Below, piece after piece: positions 55,174-64,000 of a DNA stretch of 64,000 nt. The stretch comes from Silene conica (taxonomy: Eukaryota; Streptophyta; Magnoliopsida; Caryophyllales; Caryophyllaceae): contig CM055315.2 of the NCBI GenBank assembly GCA_029255685.2, forward strand, positions 27,657,501 through 27,721,500. The letters run 5' to 3'. The notes below the pieces were generated by a model that worked only from the letters and a program-made list of their open reading frames with translations, had not been told where the DNA came from and searched no databases. The translations under genes were made by a program, and so were the position numbers. Every line of letters begins with the position of its first letter. Position 1 is the first letter of the stretch.

Positions 55174-58100
55174 ATGGCTGGTGAAGACCCAATGCCAAGT
55201 GCCAAGCTAGCACGTGAATCCTGGCTAAAGGCCTTCATGGACTCCATGAATCAGTCCACTAGACTGAGGAATGATGGGTCAAACTTCTCTGACTGGGAGG
55301 CAGCACTACGAAATGCTGCCATTGCTGACGGAAAGCTTAAGTATTTAACTGAGCCCATTCCGGCACACCCAGGAACTGGAGCTAGAGCCAACGAAATTCG
55401 CGCCCATAGCGATTTCGTTATGGAAGCGGGTGCGATAAAGAACGTACTCATCTATGCAATAGAATCAAATTTGCAAAGACGCTTCATATCCCATGGTGCA
55501 AACAAGATTTTCACCACGCTCTCTAACGAATTCTCCAAGGCTCCGAGAATCGTTTCTTATGAGCATACCTGTCGCTTCTTTGAGGCGAAACTCCAGAAGG
55601 GCCAAGCTGTTTGCCCACATATTTTCAACATGATTGAGAATATCGAGAAACTGGAGACCCTGAACTGCAAGATCAGTGAGAACATAATCGTTGATCGTAT
55701 GCTTCATTCGCTTCATGATGGCTTCGCCCTCTTTAGGGCCAACTATTACATGAACGACATGAAGAAGACTCCTCATGAGCTCCACTCCCTTCTCGTACAG
55801 ACTGAGAAGGATCTGAAATTAAGTGGGAGCATGAAGCAGGATGTTCTCATGATCTCCAGTAAGGGAAAGGGTAAAGGGAAGGCTAAAGCTCAGGGCGACC
55901 TAGCAGTAGGTAAGCCCAGGTTCAAGAAACCAGGATTTGCTAAGAGTGGGCCAGGTGAGTCGAGCAACTCACAGGGCAAGACTAAGAGCAAGGATACTAG
56001 CATGGAATGTCACCATTGCCACAAGACTGGGCATTGGAGGCGCTCATGCCCCGTGTATCGCGAGGACATTAAGGCAGGCCGCGTTACTCCTGTTGGTATG
56101 TCTTCTTCTTCTTTTATTCACATGATTGAGATTAACCATGCAAGTTGCGGAACTTGGGTACTTGATACTGGTTGTGGTTCTCATCTATGTAATCATGTGC
56201 AGGGCCTCCGAAACCAAGAACCCCTAATCAAGGGTGAGGTGGACCTGCGTGTCGGGAATGGAGCACGTGTTGCTGCAGTCTCGAAGGGAACATACGTGAT
56301 CCAGCTTCCAAGTGGATTCAAGTTATTTTTATATAACTGTTATTATGTTCCTAGTTTGTCCAAAAACATTATTTCAGTTTCTGCGCTTGACAAACTCGGC
56401 TTTTCATTTGTAATAGAGAATAATAGCTGTATTTTCTCCTTACACAATATGATTTATGGCAAGGCAGTTTCCATGAATGAAATTTATGTTTTAGATCAAA
56501 CCACCGAGATATTACATGTGAATAATAAAAGGTTAAAGGTAGGTGACAAAGATCAAACTTACTTATGGCATTGTCGTATGGGACACATAAATGAGAAACG
56601 CGTAAAACAGCTCATACAGAACGGAGCTATCTCGCCCTTTGATTTCGAATCATATGGCACGTGTGAATCATGTCTCATCGGCAAGATGACTCGTATTTCC
56701 TTCAAAGGTGTTGGAATGCGCGCTGCCGACCTATTAGGACTCATACATACGGACGTATGTGGCCCTATGTCGATCAACGCACGAGAAGGCTATAGGTATT
56801 TCATCACTTTCACGGATGATTTGAGTAGATATGGCTATGTCTACTTAATGAAACATAAAAGTGAATCCTTTGACAAGTTCAAAGAATACCAGAATCGGGT
56901 ACAGAACCAGCTGGGTAGAAAGATTAAAACACTACGTTCGGCTCGTGGTGGTGAGTATCTTTCACACGAGTTTGATCAACACCTTAAAGACTGTGGGATC
57001 GTGCTACAGTTAACTCCACCTGGAACACCACAATTAAATGGTGTGTCCGAACGGAGAAATCGAACTTTACTTGATATGGTTCGATCCATGATGAGTCACA
57101 CCGTTGTGCCTGATTCATTGTGGGGCTATGCTCTTTTGTCAGCCGCTCTAATACTTAACCGAAGTCCGTCTAAAGCTGTTGACAAGACTCCATACGAATT
57201 ATGGAAGGGAACGGTCCCTAACTTGTCCTTTATTCGGGTTTGGGGCTGCGAGGCTTATGTCAAGTGGAGACACGAGGATAAGCTCGGCCCGCGATCGGTC
57301 AAGACATACTTTATAGGCTATCCGAAGGGAACTTTTGGTCATTACTTCTACTCGCCTACCGAACAACGTATTTTTGTTGCGGCTAGTGCGACGTTCTTAG
57401 AGAAAGAATTTCTAGAGAACAAGTCGAGTAATAGAACCTTCGAATTATCGGAGGTTCAAGAACCAACTACCGAGCAACCATTGGAGGAAACAGTTCCTTC
57501 AACCGAGGCTGCGGTAGATATTCCTGAGGAACCTAGGAGGTCGGGAAGAGTCTCTATTCCACCGGACAGATACATTGGTATGGTCGAGGAACATGATACA
57601 GATGACGTCTTACTCCTAGAGGGTAATGAACCCAAAACCTATAAAGGTGCCATGACTAGTTCTGACTCAAAGCTATGGCTAGAAGCCATGCAATCCGAGA
57701 TGGACTCCATGTATGAGAACAACGTGTGGGATCTTGTGGACCTACCTGCAAAGGTACGTCCCCTTCAATGCAAATGGCTTTACAAGATAAAGCATGCCGT
57801 GGAAGGACAACAAGATATCCACAAGGCTAGACTAGTTGCTAAAGGTTTCACTCAAGTGCCAGGCTTGCACTATGATGAGATCTTTGCACCCGTAGTCATG
57901 CTACGTTCCATTCGGATTATCTTAGCGATCGCCGCATTTCATGATTATGAAATATGGCAAATGGACGTTAAAACCGCCTTCTTAAACGGTTATTTGGAGG
58001 AAGAGTTGTACATCGTACAACCCGAGGGTTTTATCGATCCAACACATCCTAAGAAAGTTTGCAAGCTTAAGCGTTCCATCTATGGACTTAAGCAAGCATC

Positions 58101-59205
58101 GCGGAGTTGGAATCATCGCTTCGACCAAGTGATAAAAGAAAATGGATTCATTCGATCAGTCGAGGAACCATGTCTCTATATCAAGTCGAGTGGGAGCAAG
58201 ATTGTATTCCTAGTACTGTATGTCGATGACATACTCTTGATTGGGAATGACATACCTCTCTTATCTTCGGTTAAAGCATGGTTGAAAAACCTTTTCCAGA
58301 TGAAAGATCTGGGAGAGGCACAAAGAATTTTGGGCATCCGTATCTACAGGGATAGATCATGACGGATGTTGTCTCTCAGTCAGGAGTCTTATATAGAGAA
58401 GATTCTGCAGAGATTCAGCATGACGAACTCCAAGAAGGGGTTCCTTCCTATGACTCCTGGGCTTCACTTGAGCAAGACTCAAGAAGCTAAGTCATTGGAA
58501 GAGAAAGAGCGCATGAGTCGGATTCCTTATGCTTCGGCAATAGGATCGATCATGTATGCCATGATATGCACACGTCCTGACGTTGCATATGCATTGAGTA
58601 TGACAAGTCGATTCCAAGCTCATCCAGGTGAACAACACTGGATGGCCGTGAAAAACATTCTTAAGTACCTACGGAGGACTAAAAATTGGGGATTGACTTA
58701 CGGAGGCGACTCGACGCTCTGCGCCACGGGTTACGCAGATGCTAGCTTCCAAACGGATCGAGATGACTCGAAATCTCAGTCTGGATTCGTTTTTACTCTT
58801 AATGGCGCTGCTGTCAGCTGGAAAAGTTCTAAACAGAGTGTTACAGCAGATTCTACGACTGAGTCCGAGTACTATGCCGCCTCGGAAGCAGCTAAGGAAG
58901 CAATATGGATGCGTCAATTCTTACAAGGACTATCAGTAGTACCTAGTTCGAATGACCCAATCACCGTTTATTGTGACAATAGCGGTGCCATCTTCCAAGC
59001 TAAGGAGCATAAGTCTAGCAGCAAGGCTAGACATGTACAACGGAAAGCTCATCTAATAAGAGATTACGTGGAGCAAAAGGAGATTTTCATTGATAAGATC
59101 GCTACGGATGACAACATAGCTGATCCTCTCACAAAAGCATTACCACGTGATAAGCATGAAGGGCACATTCATTCCATGGGAATTGGATGTGTTCCTAAGT
59201 TGTAG
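55174..59205 (+). pseudogene. Copia gag-pol polyprotein, interrupted by one TGA
   Basis: The ATG at 55174 follows AACTAAA. One frame runs to a TGA at 58360-58362 (1,062 codons) and continues in the same frame to a TAG-ended tail at 59205. In order: gag (about residues 20-200), basic linker, zinc knuckle CHHCHKTGHWRRSC (CX2CX4HX4C, about 278-291), protease DTGCGSH, pre-integrase MGHINEKR, integrase with HTD, TDD and a later Glu, reverse transcriptase (KARLVAKGFTQ, MDVKTAFLNG, catalytic YVDD), then, after the stop, RNase H (YADASFQTDRDD, SVTADSTTESEYYAASEA). The stop separates RT from RNase H, so this copy needs another element or readthrough to move. Otherwise no frameshift was seen. Confidence 0.95.
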
Positions 59206-59993
59206 TACTCTTTTATGAATTCATGTAATAATTCATTTTCTCGTGTACTCTATTCAACCTTATTGTTATGATATATAATGTTTTGTTTCTCATGTGGAAT
59301 TGTACGCCAATTTTGAACACCACAAAGTGAACTGATTAACATTACATCGTTTTGGTCCTTGATTACCCACTTGAGCTGATAACTCAGGTAATCATTTTGT
59401 GACGTTGGTTGATGGTGGGTTCAACGAGCCATAAGTCACGCGGCTGACTGACCAATCACAAAGGCGAGTTATACGGATATCTCGTAGGACACCCCGTGAC
59501 ATCGTTATGGAGTCCTAAATGTTTTATAACATTGGGTGCCAGGTCGTGGATAGGACCTCCATAGTGTTCCTTAGAGTCGAGTCTTTTGACTTTCAACTGT
59601 TTCTTGAGATTAAGACAGATTTTGGGTAACTTTGGTTTCTTTCCCACGGTCACCGTAACAGGGGCCAAGAGGATTTTTTCTGGGTTATTTCATGCTGGGC
59701 GATATCGGCAGGATTCGAGTTGAGGGAAATATCCAAACCCTTATCAGGATTTTATCATTTCTCAGGGCCACTCGAGGAGTAGTAACTGAAATGCATGGCC
59801 ATGCTCGAATACAGATTCGTTTTATCAGTTAAGTTACTCTCTAGTCGGGGAAACCACTCTTGATACATATCGCTTGTGAGATACGACCTTTGCGAATGCG
59901 GATTTGCAAATTGTCTTACATTGAGTGGGAGAAATTTTAAAAGGATATGAGAATCGGTTATCGCACCTACACTTGTACGGACAAGTGGGAGTT
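59206..59993 (+). other. Copia 3' untranslated region and polypurine tract
   Basis: About 790 bp between the polyprotein end and the right LTR, ending in ACAAGTGGGAGTT (59981-59993), the plus-strand primer. The minus-strand open frames here are not supported. Confidence 0.75.
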
Positions 59994-61064
59994 TGTTGGA
60001 GCTTGTGTCCTCCACATGTAGTGTGATAACGTCATTGCACATACCCTTGTACGGACAAGTGGGAGATTGTTGGGGATGGTGTCCTTGACAATTAAGTACA
60101 ATGACTTATTAAATCTCTTTAAGGATCACAAGGGCATACTTCAGTATTATTACCAGTTGATCCACGTTTATCAATAACGGTTGGCTTGCTAGATAAGTTT
60201 GACGTTATTGTCATACGGATGGCGGTGGTCAACTGGTCCCTATACGTCACACCTATAGGACACGTTTGAGAGATGTGAAGGTATGAAAATACAGTCACAT
60301 TTTGCCGGATATGACTAAACGGTTAGTCAGAGGTATTGACTACTAAATTAGTCAATAAGATGTTGAGATTATTATTTAATACGGATTAAATAAATTTTAG
60401 CTAATACGGATTACATGATCAAATTCGTAAATTAAATACAAACAGTTATATTTAATTAAATATTGTATTCGCGAATTGATATAAACAGTTATATTAATTT
60501 AGGTAATTATATAATATCGTATTTTATCAGACCATTATTAATATATCGACTGTATTAATAACTGATAATATGTTACGATTTATAAATAAAACCCGCGGAC
60601 AACTTATAGCTAATTGGGTCGAATCACGCATTGGGATAAGGTAAGAGTGGAAAGCCCACTCCTACCCAAACCCTATTTCGGCCGGCTAGTATTACAAAAG
60701 GAGGAGACTTCTCCTTTTGTCAGACTACTCTTGTTGCACTGTTTAATAAATCTCAAAAGAAAATTAGGGTTTGAGAGCATTCTTCTCCCATAACCCAGAT
60801 CTCACATCTAAAACTCAAAAGGCTCTCCCAATATTGCAAGGCAGTTGGAGAGGATTTCTAGCACACGCGGCCACGTCTCATTCTAAGTCTTGGGTGCAAG
60901 TTATAGGAGGGAATTTGTTTTAATTCCTGTTCTTAGGCCTTTTACGCGAGGACTAAAGGTTGTACTTCTTTTCTTATGCTTTTTAATCTTATGACGATAT
61001 TCACGACTGTAATTTTCATTATAATCCTGCAATTAAAGGGCGAATACACGTTTTATTCCCCACA
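59994..61064 (+). repeat. Copia 3' LTR
   Basis: Same length as the 5' LTR, including the inner purine tract and second TGTTGGGG start at 60068. Confidence 0.95.
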
Positions 61065-63311
61065 GATGTGTCAATTTTTGAGGGGGGGGGGGGGAGACAT
61101 TCCCCGAGGAAGGATTTAAGTATTTTGAGAGGTAAAATTACTCTCTGACGTTTAAGAGAGTAATTTGAGTAGTACAAGCAAATACTAAATAGCCTGCAAT
61201 TGTTCAGCGATACATTTGATGAATGGTCAAGTTGCTTAGTTGGGTTGTCAAATTACAATCTAAGGAGTATAAGTATAAATAATAAAGAACACAATGATAA
61301 TATAGGTGGATCAGGTGGAATAATTGTGTGGATGAAATGAAATATAGATGAATATTAGATGGTATTTGTTAAACAACACAGTAATGAAAAATTAATAGAA
61401 TTTTCGAAACGAAGTCGTAAGAAGATCAAAGTTATTTATTAGTCATAGTTATAAGATTATAGTTTATAGTTTGCATTCCATTTTCCCTCATACATATTTT
61501 CAACTTTTATTTTACAGATGGACATTGTCTTATATGGTGTAAGTTGATTTTACATTGAATGTGTCGTTTTATTGAGGGGTGGGGATACATAAGTCTTGAG
61601 GGTAAAAGTGTCTTCGGGGTAAGGTTACTCTCTGACTTTTAATAGTGTATTTGAGTAGTGCACTTAAATGCCGATAAGTTAGAATTGTTCAGGCATACAG
61701 TTAGTTGATTTAAGTTGGTTAGTTGGATTAGAAGATATGACGAGTGCCTAAATGATGTGGAAAAAAGGGTAGTAAGGCAATGATTAGAAAATTAAGAAAA
61801 TAATTATAAGAATTTCAATCAAGATTATATAATGTGGAAAAGACATAGCCACATATGCTCTAAAAATAGAGCAAAAATCTCTTAAATATCATGTAAATAT
61901 ACTCAATTTTGATTGTCTTATATGATAGGAGTTGACTTTACAATGGATGTGTCTATTTTTTTAGAGGTGGGGTTATATAGGTCTTGAGGTCGAAGGTAGG
62001 TGTTTTTAGGATAGAGTTACTTTCCGACATTTAAGAGTGTGATTTGAGTAGTACAAGTTAATATATGTACGATGAGGTTGTTGAGTGACGCATACGGTCG
62101 ATTCTGATGGTCAAGTTGGTTAGTTGGGTGAAAAGGGTACGATGAATGCTTAAATGGTGTGAAGAATAAGGGGTATGTGGTAAGAAAACTGAGGAAGTGG
62201 ATAAATTTTATTCCAAGGTTGTATAATGTGTAAATGACATAGACATATATGCAATAAAAATAGGTTAAAATTTTTTAAAACATCATGTTTGTAAACTCAA
62301 TTTTGTTTTTCTTTGTGAAACACAAAAATACCTAATCAAATGTTAATAAATGTCATGTCAATAAAATATTACTCCGTATTAACTTTTAACTAGGCTATTT
62401 TTTTTGTCTTGGTGATCGATTAAAAAAAACGTCATGATTTAAATTTTACATTCAACTCCATTATAACATCTCGGGTGTTGCATCCTCCATTCATTCCTTG
62501 CCACTTCTCTCCTACCTCATTTGTTAACTAAACAAAAAATTGCATGTCTTTTTTTCCCCGTCAAACACTTTTCATTCAAACAAGGTCGCTTTTGAAGGTA
62601 AAAGTTAAGTTTATGTTAGATGGATGAACTTTTCAAAGGGAGAGCTAACTTTGAAGGATAAGTCTCGGTGTTTCGTGAAGGAGGGGTGACTTGAATATTT
62701 TAGGTGTGTATTGGAAACTAGGAGAAGCGTGCCGATGATGAATTGGATGGTTGTTTGAGGTAGGAATAAAGATGACTTCATCGTATTTGGTGGTTAATTT
62801 CATGATAGGTTAGTAGGCATGACTTTGGATTGTAGACTATTTTATGTGTTGTCCGAAGGGTAAGAGTAGTTGTTTAAAGGGTTTTTTCATGTGGTAGTAA
62901 GATGATTGCGGCGAGTTGGATGGTTAGATGTATCTTTGATTTAATACGATTGACGAATGATAGGTGTATGGATGATGTTAACATTAATGACATAAATGAA
63001 TATAAATAAGTTAATTTTATTAACAAAATACCACATTTATAAAACAAACTAATATTGTTTTTATATAAAAAAGTATTATGATTTATTTTTATTTACACGA
63101 TGACAAGTTTTATGGATATATAAATACTTTAGTATCCGTGCATCGCACGGGCAAAAATACTAGTTTTAATTAAAGGAGAGAAAATAGATCCTCTCATTTC
63201 TTTCCTCCCTCATTTCCCTCCCTTTAAATATTGTATCCAAACAAGAGAAAGCTCATCCCTCCCTTTCCCTCCCCTCCATTTCCCTCCAAATCCCCCTATC
63301 TAAACATAGCC

Positions 63312-63345
63312 TAAGGCTCTGATGTTGTTGTTGTTGTATGGCATA
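63312..63345 (+). mobile_element. RTE-type LINE, right end of tail
   Basis: TAAGGCTCTGATGTTGTTGT with a GTT microsatellite, the usual end of plant RTE elements; continuation of the tail broken at 46758. Confidence 0.75.
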
Positions 63346-64000
63346 ATAAATTGTAAAAAATACGACTTTTTATGATAATTTTTTTTCCTTGTTGATTTCT
63401 ATTTATAATTTATACAATTTGAAAAAAAAAGCTCATAAAGGTATCTCCAATTGTTGGAAGTGATGCTTAAGAAAAGGGCAAATACTCAAGTTTTGGTATT
63501 TTGTTTATTCCATCCACATTGGTGGACCAAAGAGGCTTTTGTTGAGAGTGTTGGGCCTGTGAGTTTGGCTCTAAATACACATTTGTACGCCGGCCAAGCT
63601 CGAGCTTGGGTTGGGGTTGGGGTAGAGCACCTGTAGTGTGGGTTTTGGCCCACTTTGAACCTTTTTGGGCCTGTAGGTTGTTTTGGTAAAATTTCTACCG
63701 GGTTAAGTTTTTGTGATGCGGGTCAAAGTACCAACCAATATGCAGTTTAACGTAAAGGATCAGTGCAAAAATAAAAATAAACAGAAAGTGACACGAGAGA
63801 TTTTGGTGACGCGAAAAAACCCAATGAGGGAAACAACCGCAGGGGGAACGGAATCCCACCAAGATTTTTACTATGATCGAGGATATTCACTTTTTAGGAT
63901 GGAGTACAAATGTATGCGTGTGTAAGCTAAAATTACAACGTATGAACTGAGTGAATAAAAATGCCCTAGCTTCTCCTTTTATAGCTGTGGACTTCTATTC
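63346..64000. other. Unassigned end of window
   Basis: No gene recognised. About 63600-63680 repeats GGGCC-like phrases and 63770-63870 has a purine-rich stretch; possibly the edge of another repeat that continues beyond the window. Confidence 0.35.

Larger units (their letters stand above)
52357..61064 (+). mobile_element. Young, nearly complete Ty1/Copia LTR retrotransposon
   Basis: 8,708 bp with two 1,071-bp LTRs (52357-53427, 59994-61064), each TGTTGGAG to CCCCACA. A perfect 5-bp duplication GATGT flanks it (52352-52356, 61065-61069). A tRNA-iMet primer site TGGTATCAGAGCC begins two bases inside the left LTR; a purine tract AAGTGGGAGTT abuts the right LTR. LTRs differ at about six sites by eye (0.6%). 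The leader is long (about 1.75 kb) and the polyprotein is interrupted by a single stop. The wording of the gag zinc knuckle and protease suggests the Tork/TAR side of Copia, but this is tentative. Confidence 0.97.
47600..62350 (+). repeat. Diverged tandem-like repeat family inside the Helitron
   Basis: A block containing GGGTAGGGTTACTCTCCGAC, TTTAAGAGTGTGATTTGAGT, ATAGGTT...GTTCAGGGATA and GGTCAAGTTGGTTAGTTGGG recurs at about 47745-47940, 48235-48440, 50150-50370, 61085-61250, 61540-61740 and 61925-62140. Between blocks another shared part reads ACAATGATGA and GGAATAATTGTGTGGATGA (47605, 52090, 61290). The Copia element split one copy, and its two halves still fit together across the insertion. 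Confidence 0.7.
47030..63163 (+). mobile_element. Probable non-autonomous Helitron with internal repeat array
   Basis: The right end has a hairpin CCGTGC-ATC-GCACGG (63136-63150), nine bases, then CTAG (63160-63163) before a T: a canonical Helitron 3' end. The best left end is TC at 47030 after an A, followed by AT-rich subterminal sequence; the exact start is uncertain because TCAA is repeated there. Inside are about six diverged 400-500-bp repeats and later insertions (foldback MULE, M2 MITE, Copia). Without those it is about 5.4 kb. No Rep/helicase coding was seen, so it is non-autonomous. Confidence 0.6.
46759..63311. mobile_element. PIF/Harbinger (Tourist-like) MITE, split by a nested 16-kb insertion
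   Basis: Left terminus GGGTGTGTTTGGATA and right terminus (reverse) GGCTATGTTTAGATA, with further matching GGAGGGAAA-rich arms on both sides (46759-46885 and 63170-63311). Flanked by TAA (46756-46758, 63312-63314), the PIF/Harbinger target duplication, and on both sides by the two halves of one RTE tail. The MITE alone is about 420 bp; everything from about 47030 to 63163 was inserted into it later. Confidence 0.8.

Noticed and set aside
59456-60042. Minus-strand open frames near the Copia 3' end
   Set aside because: Antisense to the untranslated region and LTR; no recognisable domain.
61081-61094. G run as a functional quadruplex
   Set aside because: A single homopolymer right after the Copia insertion within a repeat unit; more likely slippage.

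Overview
This window is nuclear DNA from a flowering plant, almost certainly a eudicot. The signs are split genes with GT-AG introns, a chloroplast-targeted Nudix enzyme, CYP76-type cytochromes P450, a CBP60 calmodulin-binding protein remnant, and a dense AT-rich mixture of plant transposons (Copia, TRIM, LINE, SINE, Helitron, hAT, MULE, PIF/Harbinger, Stowaway). The species cannot be read from the sequence; Caryophyllales is only a guess from general resemblance.

Layout. (1) 1-4,500: hAT-like miniature elements, including one complete copy with an 8-bp target duplication, and a TA microsatellite. (2) 4,704-12,413: three tandem, same-strand CYP76-like P450 genes, each with two exons and one phase-0 intron in the same place just before the oxygen-binding I-helix motif. 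The first two look intact; the third has altered residues in three core motifs. (3) 12,414-21,700: mostly repeats around a small intact gene for an organellar uL18-family ribosomal protein (15,649-15,993) and a complete 1,041-bp TRIM retrotransposon. (4) 21,701-24,715: an internally deleted LINE on the minus strand. (5) 24,716-29,850: MITEs and unassigned AT-rich DNA. (6) 29,857-37,463: four broken plus-strand gene remnants, all from families with roles in immunity (NLR LRR, CBP60, receptor-like kinase, MPK4-type MAP kinase), followed by a degraded Copia fragment and a Helitron-type 3' end at 40,389-40,421. (7) 41,973-45,771: an apparently intact seven-exon Nudix hydrolase gene (NUDT14 / ADP-sugar diphosphatase type) with a GC-AG first intron. 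(8) 46,209-63,340: a nest of transposons. An RTE-type LINE tail holds a PIF/Harbinger MITE, which holds a probable 16.1-kb Helitron, which holds a foldback MULE (with a SINE inside it), a second MULE MITE and a young 8.7-kb Copia element.

The functional genes are the P450 array (small-molecule oxidation at the ER), the ribosomal protein and the Nudix enzyme; nothing suggests that they work as one pathway. No clearly new biological system was seen. The points most worth a second look are the altered third P450, the fourfold 91-bp repeat that copies the intron 1 acceptor and exon 2 start of the Nudix gene, the row of immune-gene fragments near a Helitron end, and the nested insertions bracketed by exact target-site duplications. 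Exon borders, reading frames and repeat ends were worked out by eye; no alignment or database search was run.
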